Below are positions 1 through 10,854 of a stretch of 64,000 nt of DNA, piece by piece. This DNA is from Aquila chrysaetos chrysaetos. Taxonomy: Eukaryota; Chordata; Aves; Accipitriformes; Accipitridae. Each line of letters opens with the position of its first letter. The first letter of the stretch is position 1. A model generated the notes under the pieces. The model ran no database searches, was not told where the DNA came from, and was given only the letters and a program-made list of their open reading frames with translations. The translations under genes and the position numbers were made by a program. The stretch covers positions 23,134,453 to 23,198,452 of the forward strand of contig NC_044023.1 in the NCBI RefSeq assembly GCF_900496995.4. Direction: 5' to 3'.

Positions 1-92
1 GTTTGGGGGTGGGGTTCGGGGTTGGGGTGTGGGGTCAGGGGTTGGGGTTCGGGGTTGGGGAGTGGGGTCAGGGGTTGGGGTTCGGGGGGGGG
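1..92. repeat. G-rich minisatellite
   Basis: Short variants of GGGGTT, GGGGTC and GGGGTGT follow one another, with a longer unit of roughly 40 bases seen about twice (for example GTGGGGTCAGGGGTTGGGG at two places). The strand has dozens of G4 runs spaced by 1-3 bases, so G-quadruplex formation is likely. It looks telomere-like but is not an array of TTAGGG. It lies about 650 bases upstream of the BHLHE40 start codon and is cut by the window edge. Confidence 0.75.
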
Positions 93-297
93 GGTTGCCA
101 GGTCGGTAACACGCAGCAGCCGGTACCCCCGCAGCCCCGCCGGTCGCTCCCTACCGCACCCACGGCACGGTTTCAAGGCCCGGTTCCCCCCCCCCCGCCC
201 TCTCCCCGCACTGGGGACACCGGACCCAGCCGAACACGCCGGCGGCGCTGATGGCGGCGGCGGGGGGGGGGTGAACGAAGGATCCCGCCGGGACACA

Positions 298-303
298 CAC
301 GTG
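298..303. promoter_or_regulatory. Distal canonical E-box (CACGTG), BHLHE40 promoter
   Basis: A perfect palindromic CACGTG lies about 430 bases upstream of the BHLHE40 ATG. It suits CLOCK/BMAL1, USF, MYC/MAX, or DEC1 itself. DEC1 is known to bind CACGTG and to repress its own promoter. Occupancy is inferred. Confidence 0.5.
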
Positions 304-316
304 CAAGCTTTTTTTT

Positions 317-358
317 GGGGGGGGGGGGGGGCGGCCCCGCCCCCCCCCCCCCCCCCCC
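317..358. repeat. G15 / C19 homopolymer inverted repeat
   Basis: A run of 15 G (317-331) is followed after eight mixed bases by 19 C (340-358). The two runs are complementary and could form a hairpin, or a G-quadruplex and i-motif pair. The exact run lengths may be affected by sequencing or assembly error. Confidence 0.8.
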
Positions 359-390
359 GGCACGTTGCGCGGCGGCGGCGGCGCTGCCGA

Positions 391-407
391 CACGTGAGGC
401 TCATGTG
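391..407. promoter_or_regulatory. Tandem E-boxes of the BHLHE40 promoter
   Basis: CACGTG (391-396) is followed after five bases by CATGTG (402-407), which continues into GACG. Closely spaced E-box pairs are the typical arrangement for co-operative CLOCK/BMAL1 binding, and mammalian DEC1 is known to be E-box driven and self-repressed. The CACGTG also contains an ACGTG hypoxia-response core, consistent with known HIF-1 induction of DEC1. The motifs are seen directly; the factors are inferred. Confidence 0.55.
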
Positions 408-553
408 ACGGGCGGGGGGGGGGACGGGGACGGGAACGGGGACGGACCGGGCGGGGGGGGGGGGGGCCGTCCGTGGCGCCCGCCCCGTCGGCCGCCAGAC
501 GTGCCGGCAGTCACAGGGTAGCGCACGTCGCCTCCCGTCCACCCACTCGCCCG

Positions 554-560
554 CATTTAA
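554..560 (+). promoter_or_regulatory. TATA-like element upstream of BHLHE40
   Basis: CATTTAA is the only AT-rich heptamer in otherwise GC-rich sequence, about 175 bases upstream of the ATG. If it positions initiation, the start site would fall near 585. It is a weak match, and initiation could instead be dispersed over the CpG island. Confidence 0.3.
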
Positions 561-614
561 CCCGGCCCGCCGCCGCTCCGCCGCTCCTCAGCCCCCAGCA
601 GGCGCGGACGCGGG

Positions 615-632
615 ATGAGCAGCCCGCCCTGA
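615..632 (+). other. Short upstream ORF in the presumed BHLHE40 5' leader
   Basis: ATG AGC AGC CCG CCC TGA encodes MSSPP. It ends about 100 bases before the BHLHE40 ATG and has G at -3 and A at +4. It would lie in the leader if transcription starts near 585. Whether it is translated is unknown. Confidence 0.35.
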
Positions 633-734
633 GGGTTGTGTGTCCGTCCCCCCCCTCCCGCCCCGTTCCCCGTTTTTCCCCCCCCCCCCCCCCCACCCCG
701 TTCAACGGTTCTCGGTGAACCCCGACCCTCCGCC

Positions 735-3700
735 ATGGAGCGGATCCCCAGCGCGCAACCCCCGCCCGTCTGCCTGGGCAAGCTGCCCGCCCTGGAGAGC
801 GGCGACGTGCCGGGGTAAGCGGCGGACGGAGGGACGGACGGACGGACGGACGGATCGGACGGCGGGCTCGGGGGGAGGAGTGGCCCCGCCGCGGCCCCCG
901 GGGACAGGGATAATTTCGCTGCTTTCGTTTCGCCCGTGCAGGCTGGACTTCGCGCACATGTACCAAGTTTACAAGCCCAGGAGGGGGTTAAAGAGGAGCG
1001 AGGACAATAAGGTAAATTGGGGAAAAAAAGGAGGGGGGGGGGGGGAACGGGAAGTTTTCCCGCTGGGGCAGCGGGACTCCGGCCGCTATTCGGGGAGCGG
1101 GAGGGGGACAGCCCCCCCTACCCCCCGCAAGAAGCGAGGAGCGATGGCCGTGCAGGGTGTCGTGTCCCCCCGGTCCCCCGGCCCGTCCCCCGGCCGCGGA
1201 GCGCTGACCCGCTCCCGCTGGCTTTGCAGGAGACCTACAAGTTGCCCCACCGGCTGATAGAGAAGAAGAGACGCGACAGGATTAACGAGTGCATCGCCCA
1301 GCTGAAGGACCTGCTGCCCGAGCACCTCAAGCTGACGGTAAGCGGGAGCGGACCCCCGGAGCGGACCCCCGGGACCCGCCGATGCCGGCGGGGCTGGACC
1401 CAGCCGCTGACAGCGGTTCCCCGGCGGCCGGGCCTTTGGCTGTCATTTCTGCGGGGATTTGGTGGTTTTGGGGTTTTGTTTTTGGTTTGGGTTTGGTTTT
1501 TTTTTTTGGTTTATTTTTCTGCCCCCAGCCTTGTGTCCCGTGCCCCTCGGTGGCCGCACGCCCCAGGCGGGCTGGGATCGCGTCCCAAACTTCCCCGGGA
1601 GCGGAGTCCTCGAGTGGCTCCGTGAGGTGCGGGGATCCTGCGGGAGCTGCCCCCCCCCCCGCCGCTGGCGGCCGAGGGGAGCCCCCGGCCGGATTCCCCT
1701 GTGCTAAGGTCGCGATGCCGGCAGGGGCAGCAGCACAGATAAATAAATTACTTCTCTTTGAGCTATGCGGCTGGTCCAAAAATACCCTTAGGATCCCGTG
1801 ATAGGCTTTTCTGGAGCCTGCCGTTTAACTTATTTTCATGGAATATTGTCGTTTATAGTCCCGTACCGTTCAGGATCAAGGCTCTGCCCTGAAGCCTTTT
1901 CTCCAAACCGCGTCGGTCCTTCCGCTCTTATTCGGAAAACGTTGGCAGCCCCGTCAGGCTCCTGCGTGCGTGGCCGACCCCACGGCAGGCGCCAACCTGT
2001 CCCTTTGCTTTCAGACGCTAGGTCACTTGGAGAAGGCTGTGGTTCTCGAGCTCACCTTGAAGCATGTGAAAGCACTAACCAATCTCATTGAGCAGCAGCA
2101 GCAGAAAATAATTGCTTTGCAGAATGGTTTACAAGCCGGTGAGTATTCAAATCGTATCGTGTGAGAACCTGCGTGCGCTTGATGGACTTTCTCTCGGAGT
2201 CTTTGAAAGGCAGTTGTGACACTTCGTTCCTGAGAAGGGAGGAGGCAGGAGTTCTTGCCTTTAATCGCCGTCATTTTCTCTCGCTTGGCTTACGAGCTTT
2301 TACAGAGAAAGATGTGTTTCTCAGGATGGTCAATGTAGAGTGCCCTGTGGAGTTGTTTTGAAATTAAATTGGATTTTGAGTAGTTTTATTTAAAGCCCGG
2401 GTTTGCTGTGAGATTCTCTCCAAAGCCATTTGAATCTTCCCACTCGTGTTCGTGAGCTTTGGCTCAAACCCAGTTTTTGTTTGTTTGGGTTGGGTTTTTT
2501 CCTCTGAAAAATACATATAAATCTGCTCCTTATACACGCCTTTTTAAGGTCTCTGTCAACAAGCTAGCCTGTGCTCTGCAGGCAAAGAGGGGACCCGGTG
2601 TGTCAGCTTATCGTGCTTTAGATGTACTTCCTCCTTCTGTTTTCACATGTGGCACTCACGTGAATCTGATAAAGTAAAATTTAGTTTTTCTGAAGAGCCT
2701 TCCACCGCTCTGACAGCCACAGGGAGTGCAGTAGAGCTTCAAGCTGAAGCAAAATCGCCCGAGGTTGGCGGAGCTGCTGGCGGGTGGACATGCTCCGGGA
2801 GCTCTCTGCCCGGAGGTGAAGGGCGAGGTGCGCTCTGCCTTCCCCGGGGTGTTTCCCAGAGAAGGCACCAGCTCGACTCACTCCTTTGCTCCGTACTTCA
2901 GCACCTGTTGAAGGTGGCATATACAGTAAATACAGAACTGAAAAAGAGGTTTAAAGTTACCACCTGAAAGCGGACGGGCGGATGTTCAAATAAAAACGTA
3001 CGCTTATGCAGAAGTCGAGAGAATGTATGCAAAGTTCAGGTTGACCATCAAGTTCACCTCTCTAGCTGTGCTGTAACCGAAGTTTAATATCACCTCCAGT
3101 CCGCCTCAAAGATGGCAACGGAACTATTTAGCACGCTGTTAATTTTTAATTTCTTTCTGTTAATGTTTCCTCAGGTGACCTGTCATCAAGAAACCTTGAT
3201 TCCAGCCAGGAAATGTTTCGATCCGGTTTCCAGATGTGTGCCAAAGAAATGCTGCAATACCTGGCAAAGCATGAGAACGGCAAGGACCTGAAGTCGTCCC
3301 AGCTGGTCAGCCATCTGCACCGAATGGCCTCCGAGGTGCTCCAGGGCGGAGCCGGCCGCAAGTCCGGAGACATCCCTCCTAAAATGGTGGACTTGAAAGA
3401 GAAACCCGTCTCCTTGACCAAAACGGCAGAGGGACATGGGAAAAACTGCGTGCCTGTGATCCAGAGGACATTTGCTCACTCCAGTGGGGAGCAGAGCGGC
3501 AGCGACACAGACACGGACAGCGGGTACGGGGGAGAGCTGGAGAAAAGTGACTCCAAATCCGAACAGCAGTATTTCAAAAAGGATACCGAACTCAAGTACG
3601 CTGTCCAGGAGAGAATAAGCTCTATTAAGCAGGAGACTGAGGACCCGCCGGCCAAAAGGAGCAGGCTGGAGTCACCGGAGGACGAGGGCCCTTTTGGCAG

Positions 3701-4034
3701 CGACATGATGGGCTCTTCCAGCAGCTTCCTGGGCCCCCACGCTCACCAGCCTCCCTTGTGCCTGCCTTTCTATTTGATCCCACCATCCGCGACAGCCTAT
3801 CTGCCCATGCTGGAGAAGTGCTGGTACCCGGCGTCCGTACCTGTCTTGTACCCCAGCCTCCCAGCCTCTGCTGCAGCGCTTACGGGGTTCATGAACCCCG
3901 ATAAAATCTCCCCGCCTCTGCTGATGCCCCAGAGACTCCCTTCTCCTGTACCGGCCCATTCCCCTATCGACTCCTCGGCTCTGCTTCAAGCGTTGAAGCA
4001 GATTCCTCCTTTGAACTTGGAAACCAAAGACTAA
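735..4034 (+). CDS. BHLHE40: Class E basic helix-loop-helix protein 40 (DEC1), 5 exons
   Basis: Transcriptional repressor that binds E-boxes as a dimer in the nucleus and acts in circadian feedback, hypoxia response, differentiation and immune regulation. Coding exons are 735-814, 942-1011, 1230-1337, 2015-2138 and 3175-4034. All introns are GT-AG and the frame closes at 413 residues, against 412 in human. The bHLH domain spans about 53-108, with the proline-containing basic stretch KLPHRLIEKKRRDRINE typical of DEC/HES relatives. The Orange domain spans about 141-184 (GFQMCAKEMLQYLAKHE). There is a conserved HSSGEQSGSDTDTDSGYGG block, a proline-rich C-terminal half, and the end PPLNLETKD with no WRPW. 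The SUMO acceptor lysines known in human, K159 (LAKHE) and K279 (IKQE), keep their positions. The start was chosen because MERIPSAQPPP matches the family N-terminus and lies in CGCCATGG context. Odd point: residue 249 is Leu where human has Ser, in DSGYGGE(S/L). Confidence 0.98.
832..851. repeat. GGAC tetranucleotide microsatellite, BHLHE40 intron 1
   Basis: Five perfect GGAC units followed by degenerate copies, inside the 127-base first intron. Confidence 0.8.
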
Positions 4035-4250
4035 GCGCAGTGTGACTTTTTTTTTTCTTTTTTTTTTCCTTTTTTTTTTTTTCTTTTTCAGTTTGAGACT
4101 GTTTCACTTTTATATATTGGCTGGACTGAGGTGTGGGGTTAAGGTTCACTGCGCGTAGGAAGCTAAATCCCCTTTTCTCTGACTTGTCAGGTAGCTCGGA
4201 GAGGGATGAAGGATGCGCCCAGGTTAGCGATTCAGAACTACTTCCAAAAG

Positions 4251-4276
4251 AAAAAAAAAAAAAAAAAAAAAAAAAA
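4251..4276. repeat. A26 homopolymer in the BHLHE40 3' UTR
   Basis: An uninterrupted run of 26 A, genome-encoded and a likely site of internal oligo-dT priming in cDNA data. Confidence 0.9.
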
Positions 4277-4633
4277 GAAGGGTTTTGTGCTTTACCCCTC
4301 ACCTTCTTCCCTCTCCGCATCTACAGAACAACAGTTGACTCGGTCAGCTGCGACTATATTGCAAAGCTGTGAAAAAGTATTCCATTAGGCAGACTTGGTT
4401 TTAGGGTCTGTGAATATAAAAATACGGTACTTCTCATAACGGCTTTTAAGGCGACGGCCCCGCTGCTGGTGGTTTGAGCTGAACTGATTCGGTGCCCCAT
4501 CAGTCGCCAGCGTCTGAGTGATGGGTGGTGGTGGCGATGCCACCGAAAGCGTAGGAGGAGCAGAGCAGCAGTCACTGCTTGGTCATGCACAGTCAGGTAG
4601 ACTTAAGACGGGTTTCTCTCCACACCTTTGCTG

Positions 4634-4660
<27 letters not shown>
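4634..4660. repeat. (AT)n microsatellite in the BHLHE40 3' UTR
   Basis: Twenty-seven bases of alternating A and T, followed by A and T runs. Confidence 0.9.
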
Positions 4661-4665
<5 letters not shown>

Positions 4666-5764
4666 TTTTTTTAAGAAATAAAAGGTAGATGCTGCTTGGA
4701 AGCTTTACATGGCGTACATCTAATAAATAAATTAACACGCGCCCCTTCCTGTAACTTGAGCTGCTAGTTTGGGCCGGGTAGGGGAGAAAATATCCCAAGG
4801 ATCACTTCGCTTGTTGCACCTGACTCCGGGCCTCTCTCTCGTTGCTGCTGTACAGTTTCGCCGGGTCTGGTCTATTGGAAATCAAAATGGTTTTACGAGT
4901 CCCGTCAGCGGGGGCCCAGCCGGTGAGCAGCCGCTTCCTGACCGGCGCGAGTCGAGAGTTTCATGCAAGAGGGAGCAGTTCAGCCGAAGTCGACAGCACG
5001 ATGCCCGCTGAATATGCCCCCGTCAGTGCCTTTGAAATATTAAAAGGCTGGGATTTTCAAAGGAGTCTAATCCCGCTGGGGTTTGAGCATCTAAATTCCT
5101 TAGTCTCCTTGGCAAACCCTGGCCCACATTACTGTATTAAAGAAAGAGGGTTAGGGTGTTGACACTTGTCCCGTTAGACTGCGAGGGTCTTTCTCTGCAG
5201 AGGAACATCATGTCCAATTTGGCTTTTTTTTAATTTAAAAAAAACCCAAAACCAAACTTCACTGCAAAATGCAGTGCTGGTTTGTGGGTTTTTTTTTTTT
5301 CTTACTGGTTTTGAGAACTCGTGTCCAGAAACCCTGTTGTATGGATTTTCATTTCTCCCTCCCATTGCACCAGCTGTTGAGATGCACTATGCTTGATTGC
5401 AGATTGTGTTCTAACGTTTATTTTGTTGTTGGTTTTTTGTTTTTGGTTTTGTTTTTTTTTTTTTGGTATACAGTTGTTGCCTTTATTTGTAAAATCCTGT
5501 TATAAATATATATATATTATATAAATATATTAAAAGGTAAAACGTTTCAGATGTCTATTATTTGTATAACTACTTGAGCATAAAGAAGTGAGAAATATGA
5601 ATGTATTCTTGTTTCTGGGTTGTCTTTTGTTTTTCTGAGGAGAAGAATTTTTTGTTTTTCTCTAGGGAGAGGTACAGTGTTTATATTTTGGAGCCTTCTT
5701 CAAGGTGGGATATTGTACATATTTTTATCTTGAGTAAATGTTAAGTAGTTGTTTAAAAATACTT

Positions 5765-5770
5765 AATAAA
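5765..5770 (+). terminator. BHLHE40: Main polyadenylation signal of BHLHE40
   Basis: AATAAA sits in an AT-rich block and is followed about 30-50 bases later by T/G-rich sequence (TTTGCCTCCTGTG), as expected of a cleavage site near 5785-5790. The resulting 3' UTR length is close to the mammalian one. Confidence 0.75.
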
Positions 5771-8149
5771 ATAATTCTTTTCCTGTGGAAGATAAGGGTT
5801 TGCCTCCTGTGATTTTAAACGTTTGAGCAGGGTCATTTCGCGTGGTCCGATCCGGCAGCCGACGCTCCAGTGCCCGACGGCAGCTCAGGGTCCCCTTACC
5901 CGCGTCCCCAGGGATATTTCTCTATTTCAACTCCCTTGGCACCTTCGGGGATTCTTCTCCTTCCCGATCCGAGAGAGGTGCCAGGAGAGCCTGGCCGGCT
6001 TTTCTGCTTTCTCCTTATTTCGCTTTGTTCTCCAAGGGCCTGGCTTTTCGGCTCATCCACCCCCAGCTCAGCGGGGCGCGGGGAGGAGGCAGCCCCTCGC
6101 CGCGGAGGCTGCATCTTCTCTGCAGGCTTTGCCCGTGATCTGGAGGAAAAAAACCCGACCTTTTCACACCAACGGCGCGTTGGCTGCGCCGGCGTCCCTC
6201 GGCCCCGCGTGGCAGCCTCGCAGAGCCGATGCCTCTGCTCCTGCGCCGTGGGGCTGCCCGGGGACGGTGCCCACTCTGCCCTTGAGCATCCTCGACCGTG
6301 TCTCTGCCGGGAAAAGCCCCGGTTGCCTCCACGGCGGGGAGGGACGGCCACCGAGCCGCCGCTGAGCGCCCGCGGCAGGGACGGATCCTGCCTGTGCCGG
6401 GAAGGAACTCGTGCCACCCCGCGCTGCGTGCCCCGGCACGCTGCCGCGCTTCTCCCGCGGGCTCCCGCCACCCTTTTACTGGTTTGGGATTTAGAACCGC
6501 TGGCGTGGGCGAGCAGCCCGGTGCCTCTTCGCTCGTGCCGCTGCGGAACGGGCTCGGGGTGGGAGGGGGACACGTCGTACGTGTCCGAAGACGGGCTCCT
6601 TCCCTGCCCCGCCAGCACCGACGCGCCGTTTCTGGCCCCCGTGCAAAATGGAGGAGACCCCAAACCTTTCCCCAAAGGCACAAAAAAACGGGCGAAGCGT
6701 GGCTCTGGCCTGTGAGGGACGCACGGGTGGGACGACTCGGTTTCCCGGCGGCGCTGCCTACGCGCGGATGGGGCACGGGCGCTTCTGCGGGAGATTTCGG
6801 ATTTTCACAATGCAGATGAATCACAGAACGTGGTGAGAGGTTAAATGCCCGGCAGGGACAGCGCTGCTCGGTCCTGGGACCCCGCTGGAGGAGAAGGGGG
6901 TGCCTGGGGGGCTGCCGTTGGACTGTGGTTAGCGTTAGCTTAAAGTAACGCCAGCTTAAGTCGTGCTAGACAAAAATACAGGGCTGCTCGTATTAATTTA
7001 TTTGGGGCCTCCATACCTCCTGATGTTTATGTTGTGTTTGTTTTAATTAGGTCTAAATATTGATCTCGCTGAAGACAACTGTAAGTAACCCCATTTTGGG
7101 GACAGCATTTGGTGCTCAGCGCGGCAGCGTTTACAGCCTCGTTAGCGGCTGGATTTCTGGCTCGTTGCCACGGTTCTCGCTCCCCTCCGGTCTCCATCTT
7201 CTGACCCACCTTGTCGTATGGTGGGAGGACTCACAGAAGCTCCAGATCCTCAGTCACAGCGGAAAAAAAATTGTAAAAAAAAAAAAAAAGTGGAAGAGAT
7301 AAGGTTTATAGAGGAAGCGAAGGCTAATTACGGGCTGGGTCTTTTCCCTGCCGCCCTGGCCCCGCTCCAGCGGGACAGGTGAGTTCTCCGGGGCAGAGCA
7401 GGGTCCGGCGGCGCGGAGCGGGGTCAGCCCTGCCCGCGGACCCCCCGCCGGAGCTCGGGCAGCCCCCCAGCTCCTCGCCCTGCCCCTCTGCCCGCTGCGG
7501 GGATGCCCCAGCGCCATCCCACCGCAGCATCGCCCGCGGGGCAGAGCCGGCGTCCCGGTGGGAGAAAGCATGCCGGAGGGGCCGAGGCGGGAGGGCGAGG
7601 GACGACGGCGACGGAGCGGCCGAGCCCCGGCGCGGGGCCAGGTCGTGGCAGCCCGTGCCGCGCCGCGGCGGCGGGGTGCGCTGAGTTCCCGGGGACTTGT
7701 TTTCATGGTCTCACCCAGCTCTGACCTGCCTCAAATGTTGACACAATGTCACGTTTCCGACTGCAGCCTTTCATGTGCAGCCGGAGGCTAAATACGGCTG
7801 CCGGTTCCTGGAAAAAGACGTGCCTGGCACCCTTTCAGCAGAAACCCGATCCCCATGCAGGCTTGGCACAACAGCTGAATAACATGGCAATAACTCTTTC
7901 AGCAGCATTTCAACCCATAAATAGGGCTTCCCGAGCGACTCCTTGAAGAAAGGCAAGGAGGGTACGACGATTTTTAGAAAAAGCAAAAAAATAAAGCCAG
8001 AGTGCGTGAAGAGCGAGCACGAGGAGGCAGCCCGGTCCGGAGCAGATCAAAGGAGATGGTGGAGATGCCGAGTGTGGTTTGGTTAATACGAGCGCAGGAT
8101 TGCCTCAGAAGGAAAGAAATGCTCTTGAATTTTTTAATGTCTCGGTCCC

Positions 8150-8242
8150 GTTTTATACCAGCCCTGTGGAGGTAGGATAAGCGCCTTCCTCAATGCGAGG
8201 GCCCTTCCTAACCCCGGTGAGGACACGGAGACACATAATTTT
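8150..8242 (-). repeat. MIR/CORE-SINE-like relic (reverse orientation)
   Basis: CAGCCCTGTGGAGGTAGGAT, then after a divergent middle GGTGAGGACACGGAGACACA, resembles the reverse complement of the 3' half of MIR, which has ACCCTGTGAGGTAGG and GATGAGGAAACTGAGGCACA in the same order and at similar spacing. The copy is highly decayed. The assignment is from memory of the consensus. Confidence 0.45.
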
Positions 8243-10854
8243 AGCTTTTCACCACCTGTTTGGAAAGCTCCTATAACCGAGTGCTGTGGTGCTGGATGGT
8301 TTTTACAGGCATGTACCCCGGGAGCTGCTTATTTGCATTATGCATGGACCAGGGCCTAAAATAATCTGCAGTGACGCACATTTTTTGCTGTGATTTTTTT
8401 TTTTTCCTTTTTTTTTTTTCTTTTCCAGGACTCCATTTTTCTGAACGTGCCGTGACTTTTGAGGACCACGCATGGTTAGCCAGCCCCAGGGCTCCCGAGT
8501 CCCTGAATCAGCACGTCCGCCTGCAGACACCGAGCCGAGGGGGAGCGCTTCCCCCAGCCGTGACACGGCCACGGCGGGGAGAAGTGCCCTTCTGCTCTGC
8601 CCTGGCTTTCCATCTGCAAAGCGTGTAGCTGCAAGTGCCGCGTGTTTACAAATGCAGGCATTGCAAGATCCCTTGAACTGTGTCCTAGTACAAAAGAGGC
8701 TTTGAAACAAGAAACACGTTGTCATGGCATGTTCCAGGCCAGCAGCACCAGACTGAACCAGATAATTGCTGTTTCTGCTTTAGCTGCTTCATCGTGGAAA
8801 AAGCAGCAGGTCTTGAGCAAGTCTTTTTTCCCTTTAGACATCTGGTGCGATGCTCGGGATGGAAGGAGAGGGTCGGGAATGCCCGGGCAGGCGGGGGCAG
8901 AGGCGGGCTGAGCCCAGCCGGTGCCGTGTACCGCTCCCGAGCTCCGCAGGGCTGGAGGTGAAATTACTCTGCTGGGGTCACGTCGCGTAACCGTAGCCAG
9001 CGGAGCCGGTGACACTGGCTCTCGCTATGCGACACGGGGTGTTCGTGTTTTGTAACCCTGACTCGCGGCGTGCTGCCGGAGCCAGGAGATGCGGCTCTCA
9101 CAGCCCCCCCCGAGCTCCAGACCTTTCCCACTGCCCTTCTCCGAGTGCTTCATGGCACTTGAGAAGTATCCAAGTCCCTCTCGGTGGCAGCCGGCCAGGT
9201 AAAAGCTGCTAATTGGCCCCTACACTGAATATGTCCGTTACTGCCCCTGGTCTCGATGGCTGGGCAAGCAGTACCTCTGCACCGCTAGAAACGGCGGGCG
9301 CGATGGAGGGGGTGCCTGCGCTCTCGTGCCCGTGCTCCCATGCTGGGGTTTTAAGAAATGGAGGGTAATATTTCTACCTGGCATTTTGAAATAATTTATT
9401 TCTTATACATTCCTCTTTCCCCCGGGTGCGCTTTTGCTCCGGGCACATCGCTCCATGAAGTCAGTTATTGTGCCATTACGCCCAGTGCCTTTGGAAATGG
9501 CAAAACAGTAAAGCTCTGCCTGGGAAGGGCTTTTTACCGCATGTGCCTCGTTAAAAACTGCAAACGGGGGAAAGCTGGGTAACACCACACAGCTGAGGGA
9601 AAACAAGAGGAGTCTGGGACTAGTTTGCAAGAAGCAACACCAAGGAATGCCCCCAAATAACAAGGCAGATCCCCCAGCTCCTCTTGCGTATGCTGCTGCT
9701 CTCAGGAAAATGGGACCTGGATAGGGTCCGTCCCGGGCTGGTTGCTGCCGGCCTCCCCGTACCCGACTCGTTACACCCACACGGAGCCGCAGTCCTGCCC
9801 GGGACCCTGGGCTGCCGACAGTCCTGCGGCATGGCCGGGTTAAGGCAGGTCTGGTTAAGGCAGGTAAGCGTCTGCCGGAGGACGCCGTCCCTCGGCCGGC
9901 TCAGCGCTGTCCCGCGCCCGTGTGTGTCCGTTCTCCTCCGCGCCGGGCTGCGGCCGGAGAGCCGCGTTCTGCGGGGGTGAAAATGCTGACCGGGGAAGAG
10001 CTGGGTCAGCCTTCTGCAGCCTTGGGCTTCTCCCCAGAGGTCCATTTTATCTACTGCCCCGACCTCTGCTTTTTATTCCATTACCCAGGGCGGGATGCCA
10101 CTTTATTGTTTTCCGAACAACGCTCAGGCCAAAAAATGGTGGTGGCGGTCTGTCGTTGCCAGAGCTGTCACACAAGAAGGAATAATTAGTTTTCTCTCCG
10201 CAATACAGCTTTATCTTTCCTTCAGCCCGTGGTGCTGCTGGAAGTATTGCAACGTTCCTTTCTCCCGTGCGGGGCTCTCCCGGTAGCCTTGCTGTGTGCC
10301 TCCTTTTAGTGGCAGCTAGAAAAAAGGCAAAGATATATTCTGCTTTGAAAGTACTGATGAATATGCAAATAGTTGGGCCTGAAATATTACTTATCCTTGT
10401 CACGGGGTATGCACGGAGTTCGTATTTGCACTTTTGCCTGAGGATGTATACAACATGAATGTGGAGCTGAGCAGCTTATGGAAGATTTAACTCTTATTTC
10501 TATTCTTGACGCTGAATCATTAATAAGGTTATGCCTATGTTCGGGGCCTTTCCCAGCGCTCTCCTCCTGCTGCAGGGGGGGTTTGGACACCTGCCGGCAG
10601 AGTTTTACTTCAGCTATCGATTGGTGCGCAGCGGGGGTAAAATTTCATCGCGAATGGAAGGCAGTCGCTGATGATTATCGCGTGGTATTAACACGTGTCG
10701 TTGTGAAATTGGTGTGATTTGAGATGAAATGTGACCTATGGGCATAGGCAACCACATTCTAATGTATTCTAGCTGCATTACGCTGCACGGGTAACGCCGG
10801 GGCTTGACGAGCTATTACTGTTGCTGGTACCATGCTGATTAAAAACCCCGGCTT

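Larger units (their letters stand above)
4035..5790 (+). other. BHLHE40: BHLHE40 3' untranslated region
   Basis: About 1.75 kb of AT-rich sequence from the stop codon to the cleavage site expected after AATAAA at 5765-5770. It contains T-rich tracts (4049-4090), a 26-base A run (4251-4276), an (AT)n microsatellite (4634-4660) and AU-rich stretches near 5500-5535 that could affect mRNA stability. An earlier AATAAA at 4677-4682 could give a shorter isoform. The extent is inferred from signals, not from transcripts. Confidence 0.75.

Noticed and set aside
1-92. Interstitial telomere (TTAGGG)n array
   Set aside because: Units are GGGGTT/GGGGTC/GGGGTGT variants with no TTAGGG periodicity.
5870-6824. 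Overlapping frames of 170-281 codons on both strands after BHLHE40
   Set aside because: Several frames are open across the same GC-rich DNA, none resembles a known family, and no splice-site pattern or clean start supports a gene.
8395-8430. Long pyrimidine tract ending in CCAG, like a 3' splice site
   Set aside because: No coding exon or donor partner could be connected, and the tract is two T homopolymers.
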